The position numbers and the translations under genes are program-made. From Bog-756 sp963718405 (GTDB taxonomy: Bacteria; Actinomycetota; Acidimicrobiia; Acidimicrobiales; RAAP-2), in assembly GCA_963718405.1 (NCBI GenBank), contig CAVQYZ010000003.1:62001-126000 (forward strand): 64,000 bases of DNA. The letters run 5' to 3'. Under the pieces are notes generated by a model that saw nothing but the letters and a program-made list of their open reading frames with translations, was not told the origin of the DNA and did not search any database. Position 1 is the stretch's first letter, and each line of letters starts with the position of its first letter. Of this stretch, positions 37,320 through 46,663 are shown in pieces.

Positions 37320-38257
37320 CGGGTCACCCCCGGGGTCGGGACCAGACCGGGGTCAGCGGCGTCGAAGCCGTGGGTCAGGGCCAAGAAGACCTCTTCCAGA
37401 CTGCCGGTCTCATTGGCCAGCCCGTACAGGACGATCTGGTGCTGGGCGGCCAGGGGGCCGAACCACTCCGGAGTGCCGCCGTCGATGACCAGGGTGTCGG
37501 GGGACACCTGGCGGTAGCCCACCGGGATGGCATCGAGGATCCCGATCAGTCGGGGCAGCTCCGGCGAACGGATGCGGAGCCCGGTCTGGGTCCCGGCCCG
37601 TTGGGCCAGATCGGCCAGCGTGGTCTGGAGCACCAGGCGGCCCTGGGACACGATGACCACGTCGTCGACGGTCTCTTCCATCTCCGAGAGCAGGTGCGAG
37701 GAGACCAGCACGGCATGTCCCAGTGAGGCCTGGTGCCGGATGAAGTTGCGCAGCCACTGGATGCCCTGGGGATCCAGGCCGTTGGACGGCTCGTCCAGGA
37801 TGAGGATCTCCGGTTCGCCGAGGAGGGCGGTGGCCAGCTGCAGCCGTTGGCGCATGCCGAGGGAGAACTTGCCCACCCGGCGGCGGGCCACGTCGGTCAG
37901 GCCCACCAGCTCCAGGGTCTCGGCCACCCTGGTGACGGGGATGCCGGCTCCGACCGCCACCGCTTTGAGGTGGTCCTCGGCCCTCCGGGACGGGTGGAAG
38001 CTGGTGGCCTCGAGCACCGCCCCCACGTGGCGGCACGGATGGTCCAGGTCGAGATAGCGCTTCCCCCCGAAGGTGGCGGTGCCCCCGGTGATCGAGACCA
38101 GTCCCAGCAGCATGCGCAAGGTGGTGGTCTTCCCGGAACCGTTGGGCCCGAGGAACCCGGTCACCCTCCCGGCTTCGACCTCGAAGCTGAGGTCGTCAAC
38201 GGCCCGGAGCGGCCCGAACTGCTTGGTCAGACTGTGGACCTCAATGGCCGAAGGCAT
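37316..38257 (-). CDS. ABC transporter ATP-binding protein
   Basis: 313 aa. Walker A GFLGPNGSGKTTTLRMLLGL, Q-loop followed by FHPSRRAEDHLKAV, signature FSLGMRQRLQLATALLGEP (variant FSLGMRQR), Walker B LILDEPSNGLDPQGIQWLR and switch His in VLVSSHLLSEMEE. The C-terminal 90 residues form an accessory domain typical of DrrA/BcrA-like ATPases. Partner of the ABC-2 permease. ATG at 38257. Upstream lies a TetR gene in the same orientation that could control it. Confidence 0.94.
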   Translation of the reverse strand: MPSAIEVHSLTKQFGPLRAVDDLSFEVEAGRVTGFLGPNGSGKTTTLRMLLGLVSITGGTATFGGKRYLDLDHPCRHVGAVLEATSFHPSRRAEDHLKAVAVGAGIPVTRVAETLELVGLTDVARRRVGKFSLGMRQRLQLATALLGEPEILILDEPSNGLDPQGIQWLRNFIRHQASLGHAVLVSSHLLSEMEETVDDVVIVSQGRLVLQTTLADLAQRAGTQTGLRIRSPELPRLIGILDAIPVGYRQVSPDTLVIDGGTPEWFGPLAAQHQIVLYGLANETGSLEEVFLALTHGFDAADPGLVPTPGVTR

Positions 38258-38331
38258 CGCAAGACGGTACCGCGCCCCACCGTCGGAACTGGTTCATCTC
38301 CCGATCGCCGTGGGGTCGGAGTCGGGCGGGA

Positions 38332-38970
38332 TCAGTCCAGGGAGGCCGGGGCGACTTCGCCGGCGACCATGATGCCGGCGTAGATGTCGGTGGGTAGGAG
38401 CAGTCCGACCGCCACGGCCAGCTCATCGTGGACCCGGCCCATGTTGCTCCAGCCGTTGACCCATCCGACCAGGGCCGAGTACCAGACGTGGCCGAGGATC
38501 CGGGCCCGGTCGCTGAGGTCGGGCGGGTGGGGCTCGCCGATGGCCCGGGTGATGATCCCTTCCATCAGCACCGAGATCTGCTGCTGGCACTCGATGGCGG
38601 CGGGGTCGGGCGAGGCCAGGGCGGTGAATACCGCCGCCACCAGGCGGGGCTGTCGTCCCATGGCCCGCAGGGCCCGGTCGAGGACGTCGATGACCCGTCC
38701 GGCGGCCGTGTCGCCCTGGGCCGGGAGCTGGGACAACCGGTAGTCCAACTGCTCCACCCAGTGAACCAGGGCCGCAGCCAACAGATGGTCCTTGCTGGTG
38801 AAGTAGCGGTACACGGTGCCCATGGCCACGTCGGCCCGGGCGGCGACATCGCGCATCTGGACGGCCTCGTACCCTCCGTCGAGACCCAAGGTCATGGCGG
38901 CATCCACCACCCGCTGACGCCGGGCCTGCTGGGCACGCGTCAAGGTGCGCGGCACCGGGCGGTTCGCCAT
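38332..38970 (-). CDS. TetR-family regulator, KstR-like sequence
   Basis: 212 aa. N-terminal HTH: RQRVVDAAMTLGLDGGYEAV, QMRDVAARADVAMGTVYRYF, TSKDHLLAAAL. The HTH and following part resemble KstR (cholesterol regulator) of mycobacteria. The ligand domain includes ILGHVWYSALVGWVNGW. No KstR-type operator (TNNAACNNGTTNNA) is visible nearby. Start ATG at 38970; a CTGACGG-type palindrome lies 57 bases upstream, shared with the divergent TetR gene. Either TetR could be the regulator of the catabolic genes at 42-62 kb. Confidence 0.85.
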   Translation of the reverse strand: MANRPVPRTLTRAQQARRQRVVDAAMTLGLDGGYEAVQMRDVAARADVAMGTVYRYFTSKDHLLAAALVHWVEQLDYRLSQLPAQGDTAAGRVIDVLDRALRAMGRQPRLVAAVFTALASPDPAAIECQQQISVLMEGIITRAIGEPHPPDLSDRARILGHVWYSALVGWVNGWSNMGRVHDELAVAVGLLLPTDIYAGIMVAGEVAPASLD

Positions 38971-39026
38971 GGGCGTTTACCCTACTCGGCAGGGGTTTCG
39001 CACCCCGAACCGCTTCTTCGGGCCAT

Positions 39027-39041
39027 CTGACGGGCCGTCAC
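39027..39041. promoter_or_regulatory. TetR-type palindromic operator, copy 1
   Basis: CTGACGGGCCGTCAC; core TGACGG-G-CCGTCA (39028-39040) is a perfect palindrome around a one-base centre. It lies between two divergent TetR genes, 57 and 32 bases from their starts, as expected for autoregulation. Four related sites follow in the next 22 kb. Confidence 0.65.
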
Positions 39042-39072
39042 ACCTCGCCGGCCCTCACTACCATGGTCGGCC

Positions 39073-40044
39073 ATGCGCCGCGCCGACCAGCCTGAGCCTG
39101 TGCCCGGGGACGGGCCGGAGGTCGGGAGCGGGGACCAGCTCGGCGAGGGCAGGTCCCGGCGGGTGACCGCCATCCACCGGACGGGCGGGGCGGCCGGCGG
39201 GGCGGCGGGCGGCGGGGCGGCAACCGACCGAGCCGACGGACCGGAAACCGACGGACCGGAAACCGACGCGCAGGATGCCGACGATGAGCTCATCGCCACC
39301 ACCGACGGCCGGATCCCCGGCCACCGGGGCCGGGCCACGCGCCAGCGACTGTTGGAGTGCACGGCCGAGCTCTTGGTGGCCACCCCGTGGCGGTCCATCA
39401 AGGTCATCGACATCGCCCGCCGGGCCGGCACCTCGCCGGCCACCTTCTACCAGTACTTCGAGAACGTGGAGGCGGCCATCACCGTGCTGGCCGAGGAGCT
39501 GGTGGAAGGGGTCGGGGTCCTGGCCGGACTGGTGGACGGCGACTGGTCGGAGGAGGTGAGTTGGACCACCGCGGTGGAGGTGGTCGAAGGCTTCATGGAG
39601 TACTGGGAGCGCAATCGGGCCGTCTTCCGGGTGGTCGAGCTGACCACGGTCGAAGGCGACCTGCGCTTCCAGGGGCTGCGGGTCCGGGCCCTCAACGCCG
39701 TCACCGTCACCCTGGCCCGGGTCATCGCCACCAACGCCGGCTCCTCGGACTCCCCGGCCGGGTCCGACCCCATGGCCGCGGCCGGCACCCTGATCGCCAT
39801 GCTGGCCCAGGTGGCCGGGCACCGGTACGGGTTCGAGTTCTGGGGCATCCGCACCGCCTCGCTGGTGGACAGCCAGGCCCGGCTGCTGCACTGGGCGGTG
39901 ACCGGGAGGGCTGCTCCCGACGGAGCCAAGGTCCCGGGGTCCGAGGCCCTCCGACCCCGGACCGGACCGGTCCTGGGTGGCGGCGCCGCCTCCGCCCGCA
40001 CCGCCGAGGTCAAGGCCGCGGCCACGCCCAAGAACCGACGGTAG
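39073..40044 (+). CDS. TetR-family regulator with long N-terminal extension
   Basis: 323 aa. The HTH starts only near residue 83 (HRGRATRQRLLECTAELLV, then DIARRAGTSPATFYQYFENV). The preceding part is Gly/Ala/Asp-rich low complexity, including a 12-bp DNA duplication (GGACCGGAAACCGAC). The ligand domain contains GFMEYWERNRAVFRVVELTT and ends in a basic tail. ATG 39073 is the first start; a later one is possible. Divergent from another TetR gene with the shared palindrome between. Confidence 0.85.
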   Translation: MRRADQPEPVPGDGPEVGSGDQLGEGRSRRVTAIHRTGGAAGGAAGGGAATDRADGPETDGPETDAQDADDELIATTDGRIPGHRGRATRQRLLECTAELLVATPWRSIKVIDIARRAGTSPATFYQYFENVEAAITVLAEELVEGVGVLAGLVDGDWSEEVSWTTAVEVVEGFMEYWERNRAVFRVVELTTVEGDLRFQGLRVRALNAVTVTLARVIATNAGSSDSPAGSDPMAAAGTLIAMLAQVAGHRYGFEFWGIRTASLVDSQARLLHWAVTGRAAPDGAKVPGSEALRPRTGPVLGGGAASARTAEVKAAATPKNRR

Positions 40045-40094
40045 GCGGGCTAGAACCCCGCCCCCGCCCCTGCCCCCGCCCCCGCCGCTGCTGC

Positions 40095-41093
40095 TCAGCG
40101 GAGCGCCACCGGGTTGACCGGCGAGCCGAGGGCGTCGGTGAACGGGAGGGGGCTGGCATCCAGCAGGAACTCGTACCGCCCGTCGGCGGCACAGGCGTCG
40201 GCCAGTTCGTCCAGGAACCAGTTCTGCCCCTGGGTCATCCCCATCTCCACCAGGTGCAGGAGGTGCACCGGCAGGTAGAGGTCCTTCGACTCGCCCGGGT
40301 ACACCTCGAGCACCAGGGTGTCGGTGGCCACGGCCGCCACATCGTGGGCGTGGAACCACTCGGCGGTGGCCATGGTCAGCCCCGGCGTGGGCCAGGTGTA
40401 GGCCACCAGGTCCCGGACCGGCTCGGCTCCCGCCAGCCCCGGTCGGCCCGGAAGGGCCAGGTGGGCGGCCTGACCGGTCCGGACCAGGACCACATCGCCG
40501 GGCTCCACGACCAGGCCCCCCATCCGGCAGGCGGCATCGAGGTCGTCCGGCGAGATGGGGTATCCCGGCTCGAGGATCTCCCGACCCTGGGACCGGGCCA
40601 CGTCGAGCAGCACCCCCCGCGACACCAGCGAGTGGATCTGGTGAATGCCCAGCTGGGAGGCCCCGTCCTCGGTCACGGTCGAGGCCGGGTACCCGTTGTA
40701 GAGCACCCCGCCGTCAGGGCCGGCCCCGTAGGAGACGTGGGCCAGGCCGTCCCAGTGGGTGGCGCACTGCATGGAGAGGGTGACGGTGTCCTCGGACGAG
40801 GCGATCCACTGGGGATCCGGGCTCAGGGGGTCGTTCACACATACCATGGTCCGTGACGGGTTGACCCGACCAGGGACAAATCCCATCTGAATCCCCTCCT
40901 GCGCCGACAGTGGCAGGGCCAGGGAGAAGGGAACCCCGTCCCGGACTGCCCGAACCCCCCGGAGGCGTGCCTCCGCGTCGATGAGGTTCAAGGTCCCGAG
41001 CTGGTCATTTGGCCCCCAACGTCCCCAATTCGACAACTTCGCGGCCAATTCTGCGAAGGAAGAGGGTATGGAAGCAGGGACGGGGGTGGGCAC
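40095..41093 (-). CDS. Cyclase-family (kynurenine-formamidase-like) metal-dependent hydrolase
   Basis: 332 aa. LAAKLSNWGRWGPNDQLGTL opens the protein as in bacterial cyclase-family enzymes; the metal motif is MQCATHWDGLAHVSYG (HWDGxxH variant of HxGTHxD), and VLVRTGQAA and DTLVLEVYP appear later. Family members hydrolyse N-formylkynurenine, isatin or polyketide-type esters. The GTG at 41093 with AAAGG upstream is preferred as start. Divergent from a CAP-domain protein gene. Confidence 0.82.
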   Translation of the reverse strand: MPTPVPASIPSSFAELAAKLSNWGRWGPNDQLGTLNLIDAEARLRGVRAVRDGVPFSLALPLSAQEGIQMGFVPGRVNPSRTMVCVNDPLSPDPQWIASSEDTVTLSMQCATHWDGLAHVSYGAGPDGGVLYNGYPASTVTEDGASQLGIHQIHSLVSRGVLLDVARSQGREILEPGYPISPDDLDAACRMGGLVVEPGDVVLVRTGQAAHLALPGRPGLAGAEPVRDLVAYTWPTPGLTMATAEWFHAHDVAAVATDTLVLEVYPGESKDLYLPVHLLHLVEMGMTQGQNWFLDELADACAADGRYEFLLDASPLPFTDALGSPVNPVALR

Positions 41094-41107
41094 CGACCTT
41101 TTGTAGC

Positions 41108-41141
41108 CCAAAGGGCAACAGTTTTCCGCCGTTTGGGCCGA
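41108..41141. promoter_or_regulatory. Inverted repeat in divergent promoter region
   Basis: GCCCAAA near 41108 and TTTGGGC near 41135 with about 20 bases between, in the 130-base gap between the divergent cyclase and CAP-domain genes. Could be an operator or an RNA hairpin. No riboswitch consensus was recognised. Confidence 0.25.
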
Positions 41142-41223
41142 TGAGAGGAATGTGGCAGCTGAAACCGACTGGAGGCCAGCGGGCCACCAGTGCCAGACTG
41201 GATGCTGAAAGGGGCCTTTCACC

Positions 41224-42903
41224 GTGCACGAGAACCGATCCACAGCCGGTCCGCGGCACGTCACCCGGCGCGGCCGTTTGAGTGAGACCCCCCTTCGGCC
41301 GATGAGTCGGGGCGGGGCCGAAACAGGGACCAAGACCACGGCACCGAACCGTCTCGGCCCGGTCGCCGCGGTGGCCGCGCTGTTGGTTCTGCTCGGTTGC
41401 ACCTTGGTCGGTTGCACGTCGCAAGCCAACGATGCCTCGGGCGCGGGCCGGGCGCGCATCGTCAACCCGACCGTCAACCCGACGAACAACAAGTCCGGGA
41501 CGGCCAAGGGGAAGACCACCGGACTGGGTTCGGTTGTCCCGGGCGTCGAGAACGTCTACGCCGAGGACCTGGTAGCGCGCATCAACGCCGAGCGTGCCGC
41601 CAGGAGCTCCGCCGGCGTGCCCATCCCCCAACTTCAGGTCGACCCCCAGATTCAGGCCGAGGCCCAGGCCTGGTCGGCCCAGATGGCGTCTTCCGGCTCC
41701 GTCGAGGACCCCACGCTTCCGGCCTGTGACCAGGTGGCCGATCAGGTGTGCGTGTTGGCCGCCAACTCCGGTGACACCGGATACGGCTTCTGGCCCGGTG
41801 ACGGCTCCGACGGGATGAACGGCGACTACATGGACTCGGCCATGCACCGTCAGAACGAACTGGGTGCGGCCTACAACATGGTGGGCGTGGGCGTCACCTG
41901 CGCCGACAACCAGGCTTGGACGGTCGAGATGTTCGGCTACTCCTACGGCGACCTGCCGTCGGCCTACGCCCGCGAGCAGACCCAGAACCTCTATCAGGGT
42001 GATCCGGTGCCGGCCTCCCCGGTGGTGGCCGGCTCTCCGTCCGGCGATCCGGTGTACTGCCCGGGGCAGACCTACGGGCCGAACAACGAAGTGACCTCCA
42101 CCGGCGGTCAGTATCCCTACCCGTACCCGGTGCCTTCGGTTCCCAATGAGCCCGACGTGGCCGCCGCCAGTGTGGTCAGCGTGGCGGCCACCCCGAACGG
42201 CGGGGGCTACTGGATGGCCCGGGCCGACGGGTCGGTCGTCACCGAGGGGAACGCCCACAACTACGGGTCGATGGCCGGAACGCCGCTGGTGGCCCCCATC
42301 GCCCACCTGGTACCGACGCCGGACGGCAAGGGCTACTGGCTGGTGGCCGGCGACGGTGGCATCTTCGCCTTCGGCGACGCCGGGTTCCACGGATCGATGG
42401 GCGGCCGACCGCTCGACGCCCCGGTGGTCGACCTGGCGCCCACGGCCAACGGCAAGGGCTACTGGCTGGTGGGCAGTGACGGAGGCATCTTCGCCTTCGG
42501 GAACGCCAAGTTCCGGGGCTCCATGGGTGGAGAGCCGTTGAACCAACCGGTGGTGGGCCTGGCGGCCGACAACGCCACCGGCGGCTACTGGCTGGTGGCC
42601 TCGGACGGCGGGATCTTCGCCTACGACGCCCCCTTCTACGGGTCCACCGGGGCCGTCACTCTCAATGAGCCCATCAACGGCATGGCCCCGACCCCCAGCG
42701 GGAACGGCTACTGGATGGTGGGCGGCGACGGCGGGATCTTCGCCTTCGGCCACGCCACCTTCCACGGGAGCACCGGCTCCCTGGTGCTGGCCGCCCCGAT
42801 TGTGGGCATGGCCGTCGACCGGGCCACCGGTGGCTACTGGCTGGCCGGTTCGGACGGCGGGATCTTCGCCTTCAGTGCGCCCTTCTTCGGGCGGGCCGAC
42901 TAG
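41224..42903 (+). CDS. Secreted CAP/SCP-domain lipoprotein with six beta-propeller-like repeats
   Basis: 559 aa. An N-terminal signal ends in a lipobox (LLVLLGCTLVGCTSQ). A CAP-like region follows (EDLVARINAERAARSS, AEAQAWSAQMASSGS, VGVGVTCADNQAWTVEMFGY). After a Tyr/Pro linker (YPYPYPVPSVPNEP) there are six repeats of about 42 aa with consensus GYWLVASDGGIFAFG and FYGSTG. The repeats probably fold as a six-bladed propeller closed by the N-terminal strand VVSVAATP and the final FFGRAD. CAP domains are linked to cell-surface interactions or peptidase-like activity. The same repeat occurs in the gene at 57.2 kb. Confidence 0.85.
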   Translation: MHENRSTAGPRHVTRRGRLSETPLRPMSRGGAETGTKTTAPNRLGPVAAVAALLVLLGCTLVGCTSQANDASGAGRARIVNPTVNPTNNKSGTAKGKTTGLGSVVPGVENVYAEDLVARINAERAARSSAGVPIPQLQVDPQIQAEAQAWSAQMASSGSVEDPTLPACDQVADQVCVLAANSGDTGYGFWPGDGSDGMNGDYMDSAMHRQNELGAAYNMVGVGVTCADNQAWTVEMFGYSYGDLPSAYAREQTQNLYQGDPVPASPVVAGSPSGDPVYCPGQTYGPNNEVTSTGGQYPYPYPVPSVPNEPDVAAASVVSVAATPNGGGYWMARADGSVVTEGNAHNYGSMAGTPLVAPIAHLVPTPDGKGYWLVAGDGGIFAFGDAGFHGSMGGRPLDAPVVDLAPTANGKGYWLVGSDGGIFAFGNAKFRGSMGGEPLNQPVVGLAADNATGGYWLVASDGGIFAYDAPFYGSTGAVTLNEPINGMAPTPSGNGYWMVGGDGGIFAFGHATFHGSTGSLVLAAPIVGMAVDRATGGYWLAGSDGGIFAFSAPFFGRAD

Positions 42904-42921
42904 CCCCGGGCCTCAGCTAAT

Positions 42922-44391
42922 TCAGCTGGACCAGATGATGGACTGCATCTCCGAGTAGGCCTCGAGCCCGGTGTCGCCGCCGTCGCGTCCGATCCCGCTC
43001 ATCTTGAAGCCCCCGAACGGAGCGTCCATGTTGCGCTGGGCGGTGTTGATGCCCACGTGCCCCGCCCGTAGCTGCTTGGCCACCCGGAAGGCCCGGGGCG
43101 TGTCCTTGGAGAACACGTAGTCGTAGAGTCCGAACTCCGAGTCGTTGGCGATGGCGATGCCCTCGTCCTCGTCGTCGAAGGGGATGGCCACCACCACCGG
43201 TCCGAAGATCTCCTCGCGGGCCACGGTGATGTTGTTGGTCCCCACCACCAAGGTGGGCTCGACGTAGTAGCCGGTGTCGAGGTGCTCGGGGCGCCCACCA
43301 CCGACCACCACTTCGCCCTCTTTGCGGGCTGTTTCGATGTGGTCGAAGATCCGCTGCTGTTGCGCCGCCGAGATGACCGGGCCCACCACGGTGGACATCT
43401 CGGTGGGGTCGCCCACCTTGAGGACCCCGGCGAACTGGGTGAGTCCCGCCACCACCTGGTCGAAGATGCTCCGGTGCACGATGGCCCGGGTCGGGGCGGT
43501 GCAGATCTGGCCCGAGTGGAAGGCCCACACCGAGCCGATGGCGCCGACCACGCCCTTGATGTCGGCGTCCTCGAAGATCACGGCCCCACCCTTGCCACCC
43601 AGCTCCATCAGGAGGCGCTTCATGGTGGGGGCGCCGGCCGAGGCGATGCGCTGGCCCACGGCCGTCGATCCGGTGAACGAGACCATGTCGACGTCAGGGG
43701 TGGTGGTGAGGGCGGTGGCCGGCTCGGGGCCCTGGGAGTTGATGATGTTGACCACGCCCGGAGGGAACCCGACCTCGTCGAGCACCCGGGCCATCTCGAT
43801 GACGGCCAGCGGGTCCTGCGGGGCCGGCTTCATGATCACGGTGTTGCCCATGGCCAGGGCCGGGGCCACCTTGCCGGCCATGTTGGTCATGGGGAAGTTG
43901 TAGCTGGCGATGGCCGTGACCACGCCCACGGGCTGGCGGTAGGCCAGGGCACTGATCAGGCCACCGGGGGCCAGCGGGGTGGCCTCGGAGACGATGGGGG
44001 GGAGCATGTGCTCCTGGACGTGGCTGATGTCCCGCGAGTAGCGGTCGAAGCGGGCCGCGCTGACCGGGACCTGCATGCGGGAGCCCACCGAGGCGGTGGC
44101 CCCCGTCTCGGCGATGACCAGGGGCACCAGGTCGTCACCCTTGGCCCGGATGGCCGCCGCGGCCTTCTTCAACAGGGCCAGGCGCTGCTCCACCGGAGTG
44201 GCCGCCCACCCCGGGAAGGCCTCCCGGGCCGCGGCCGCCGCCGCCTCGGCATCGGCCACCGACGCATTGGGGGCCTGGCCCACCACCTGCTCGGTGGCCG
44301 GGTTGATGATGTCGTAGGTCCCGTTACCGGCCTCGACCCACTTCCCCCCGATCAGGAGCTGCGTCTCGTCTCTGCTGGCCTGATTACCCAT
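42922..44391 (-). CDS. Aldehyde dehydrogenase, NAD(P)-dependent
   Basis: 489 aa. QLLIGGKWVEAGNGTYDIIN starts the fold; IASYNFPMTNMAGKVAPALA, VSFTGSTAVGQRIA (nucleotide binding), MELGGKGGAVIFEDAD (Glu base) and FHSGQICTAPTRAIVH (catalytic Cys) are all present; EEIFGPVVVAIPFDDED is the C-terminal motif. ATG at 44391 follows AAAGGGG; the longer frame upstream is not needed. A CTGACGC-type palindrome lies 107 bases upstream, placing it in the proposed regulon. Substrate aldehyde unknown. Confidence 0.93.
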   Translation of the reverse strand: MGNQASRDETQLLIGGKWVEAGNGTYDIINPATEQVVGQAPNASVADAEAAAAAAREAFPGWAATPVEQRLALLKKAAAAIRAKGDDLVPLVIAETGATASVGSRMQVPVSAARFDRYSRDISHVQEHMLPPIVSEATPLAPGGLISALAYRQPVGVVTAIASYNFPMTNMAGKVAPALAMGNTVIMKPAPQDPLAVIEMARVLDEVGFPPGVVNIINSQGPEPATALTTTPDVDMVSFTGSTAVGQRIASAGAPTMKRLLMELGGKGGAVIFEDADIKGVVGAIGSVWAFHSGQICTAPTRAIVHRSIFDQVVAGLTQFAGVLKVGDPTEMSTVVGPVISAAQQQRIFDHIETARKEGEVVVGGGRPEHLDTGYYVEPTLVVGTNNITVAREEIFGPVVVAIPFDDEDEGIAIANDSEFGLYDYVFSKDTPRAFRVAKQLRAGHVGINTAQRNMDAPFGGFKMSGIGRDGGDTGLEAYSEMQSIIWSS

Positions 44392-44497
44392 GGTGGGTCC
44401 CCTTTCGCGGTGCTGGTTGTGTCGCGGTGCTGGTTGACTCCGGGCGGACCGCCGGCCGCGCCGACGCACCCTGGTGGTCGGACACGGTGGCGACTAT

Positions 44498-44512
44498 CTG
44501 ACGCCGCGTCAG
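44498..44512. promoter_or_regulatory. TetR-type palindromic operator, copy 2
   Basis: CTGACGCCGCGTCAG; perfect 7-bp arms around one central base. Lies upstream of the aldehyde dehydrogenase gene (107 bases from its ATG) and after the stop of the amidohydrolase gene. Confidence 0.65.
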
Positions 44513-44591
44513 CAGTGTACGTCGGTCGCTGGTGGGGGGCAGATCGGCAGCTCGAGAGTTTGGAGCGTTCGGTCGGCCCCGATCCGCTATC

Positions 44592-46325
44592 TCAGACCCG
44601 GGCCGCCGACGGATCGACGGTGACCGTGTCCCGACCGGACTTGAGCAAGGTGCCCGGCAGGTTGCCGGTGGGCTTGCCGTCGGCGATGGTCTCGACCCCG
44701 TTGACCAGTACCCGGACCACCCCGATGGCGTCGGCGATCAGGCGAGGGCTTCCCCCCGGTAGGTCGTTCACCAGAGTGGCGGGCTCGGAGCCCACCGTCT
44801 CGGGATCGAAGACGAACAGGTCGGCGCAGAGGCCTTCGGCCACCCGGCCCCGATCGTGCAGCCCGAAGAGCTCCGCCGGCGCTTCCGTCATCAGCTGGAC
44901 GGCCCGCTCCATGGGCACGAGCTTCCGCTTGCGCAGGCAGTCTCCGAGGAACGAGGTCGGGTAGTTGGAGCCGCACATCCGGTCGAGATGGGCCCCGGCA
45001 TCCGAACCGCCCACCATGGCCCCGGGGTCGCTCCACACTTCGACCCGGGCCGCCCAGGAGGCGTCGTCCCCGTCCGAGGCCTTGGGCCACAGGACCGTGC
45101 GCAGGTCATCGGCGATGACCAGGTCGAGGAGGGCGTCGAAGGGGGGCTTGCCCTGCTCGGCAGCGATCGAGCCCACGTCACGCCAGCTCAGGCCCTCGTT
45201 CTCCGCCGAGAAGGTGTCCCCGATGATGTAGTTGGCCCAGTGGGAGAGCCGGCGGAACACCCCGGCCTGCTCGGAGTGGGCCAGTTCGTCCAGCTGCTCA
45301 CGCACCGCCGGGTCCCGGAGCTTCTCGATCCGCTGCTCCAGGGGCAACCCCATGACGTCGCCCCACCCCGGGATGAGGAACAGGGCGCAGTGGGTCCGGA
45401 AGCTCATGTTCATGGGCACCAGGGTGGGCATGGTCAGGGCCACGATCCGACCCCCGGCCTCGGCGGCGGCGACGGACGCCTCCAACTGCCGCTTGGTCTT
45501 GTCCGGGGTCCGCGAGTCGATGGTGAGGAGGTTCCAGTTGAGCGGCCGCCGGGCGGTGGTGGTCATGGCCACCATCAGGTCGATCTCCTCGTCGGTGAAG
45601 GTGTCCAGACAGCCGTTGGTGATGTACTCGAGGGTCGTGCCGGGGTGGTCCCGGACCACCTCGCAGAAGGCCAACATCTCGCGTCGGTCGGCGTTGCGGG
45701 ACGAGATGGGATTTCCGTCCCCGTCCGAGTGGGTGCGCGACTGGGATGACGAGAAGCCCATCCCGCCGGCCTCCAGGGACTCGGCCAACAGTCGGGACAT
45801 CTCGGCGATCTCCTCGTCGGTAGCCACCTCGGCGCCCCGTTCCCCGCCCATCACCCAGCGACGCAGGGCGCAGTGCCCGACCAGGAACCCCGCGTTCACC
45901 CCGAGGTTCCCTTCCAGCTTGCCGAGGTAGTCACGAAAACTGGTCCAGTCCCAGGGCAGGCCGTTCTCGAGGGCCGGGAGTGGCATGCCCTCGACCTTGG
46001 CCATCATCCGGCGGATGTAGTCGTGATCCTCGGCCTTGATCGGGGCCAGGGTGAACCCGCAGTTGCCGCCGATGACCGTGGTCACCCCGTGCAGGTTGGA
46101 GGGGGAGGCGGTGGGATCCCAGAAGAGCTGGGCGTCGTAGTGGGTGTGGGGATCGATGATGCCGGGGGCCACCACCAGCCCTTCGGCGTCGAATTCGGTG
46201 GTGCCGCTTCCGTCGACCTCGCCGACCACGGCGATCTTCCCGTCCGATACGGCCACGTCGGCCCGTCGGGCCGGGGCCCCGGTGCCGTCCACGACCAGGC
46301 CATTCCGGATCACGTAGTCGTACAT
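44592..46325 (-). CDS. N-acyl-D-amino-acid deacylase-like amidohydrolase
   Basis: 577 aa amidohydrolase family 3. Motifs: YDYVIRNGLVVDGTGAPARR, the metal motif IIDPHTHYDAQLFWDP (HxH), TTVIGGNCGFTLAPI, VGHCALRRWVMG, MVGGSDAGAHLDRMCGSNYP (metal Asp) and the C-terminal DLFVFDPETVGSEPATLVND. Members act on N-acyl-D-amino acids or other N-substituted amides. ATG at 46325; a palindromic operator is centred 30 bases upstream. Same strand and region as the aldehyde dehydrogenase, but each has its own operator. Confidence 0.88.
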   Translation of the reverse strand: MYDYVIRNGLVVDGTGAPARRADVAVSDGKIAVVGEVDGSGTTEFDAEGLVVAPGIIDPHTHYDAQLFWDPTASPSNLHGVTTVIGGNCGFTLAPIKAEDHDYIRRMMAKVEGMPLPALENGLPWDWTSFRDYLGKLEGNLGVNAGFLVGHCALRRWVMGGERGAEVATDEEIAEMSRLLAESLEAGGMGFSSSQSRTHSDGDGNPISSRNADRREMLAFCEVVRDHPGTTLEYITNGCLDTFTDEEIDLMVAMTTTARRPLNWNLLTIDSRTPDKTKRQLEASVAAAEAGGRIVALTMPTLVPMNMSFRTHCALFLIPGWGDVMGLPLEQRIEKLRDPAVREQLDELAHSEQAGVFRRLSHWANYIIGDTFSAENEGLSWRDVGSIAAEQGKPPFDALLDLVIADDLRTVLWPKASDGDDASWAARVEVWSDPGAMVGGSDAGAHLDRMCGSNYPTSFLGDCLRKRKLVPMERAVQLMTEAPAELFGLHDRGRVAEGLCADLFVFDPETVGSEPATLVNDLPGGSPRLIADAIGVVRVLVNGVETIADGKPTGNLPGTLLKSGRDTVTVDPSAARV

Positions 46326-46347
46326 GGTGGTGTTCCCTTCGCTGGAC

Positions 46348-46362
46348 CTGACAGACCGTCAG
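46348..46362. promoter_or_regulatory. TetR-type palindromic operator, copy 3
   Basis: CTGACAGACCGTCAG; arms match at six of seven positions. It lies 22 bases upstream of the amidohydrolase ATG (46325), so binding would block transcription start. Confidence 0.65.
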
Positions 46363-46484
46363 TTTACGACCTCGCCGGGGGTCCCGCCCCGGCCCCGGGC
46401 CGGCCCGGCCTCGGCCCCGTCGAGGGTCCTGTCCCGGCCCCGTCGGGGGCCCGGCCTGGGGTGTGCTCTTGCTCTGTCGCCTTC

Positions 46485-46517
46485 GCTCTGTGCCGGCTCT
46501 GTGCCGGCTCTGTACCG
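46485..46517. repeat. 11-bp tandem repeat, three copies
   Basis: GCTCTGTGCCG twice and GCTCTGTACCG once, upstream of the MscS gene. Confidence 0.7.
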
Positions 46518-46663
46518 GTCGGACCGGTTGTGCCGTGCTCGCTCCGTGGGCAGTCCGCTCGGGCCTGGCTTTGTCGGAACCGGGAAGAGGGGACCGGGGT
46601 GGATGGTAATTTCCCCGCATCGACCACCTCTGGCTCCAGAATCACCTGCTCCCGGCTGTCGTA

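Larger units (their letters stand above)
46326..46663. other. Intergenic region between amidohydrolase and MscS genes
   Basis: About 338 bases. It holds the palindromic operator (46348-46362), a C/G-rich stretch of CCCCGG units (46377-46450) and an 11-bp tandem repeat (46485-46517). No gene is seen. It contains the promoters of both divergent genes. Confidence 0.5.

Noticed and set aside
38332..39041. KstR-type sterol operator near the KstR-like TetR gene
   Set aside because: No TNNAACNNGTTNNA site was found; the palindrome present is of a different type, so sterol regulation is not claimed.
41005..42765. Long open frame (586 codons) on the minus strand opposite the CAP/propeller gene
   Set aside because: It is antisense to a clearly conserved gene with repeats; its Gly/His/Val-rich sequence matches no family. 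High GC makes such antisense frames common here.
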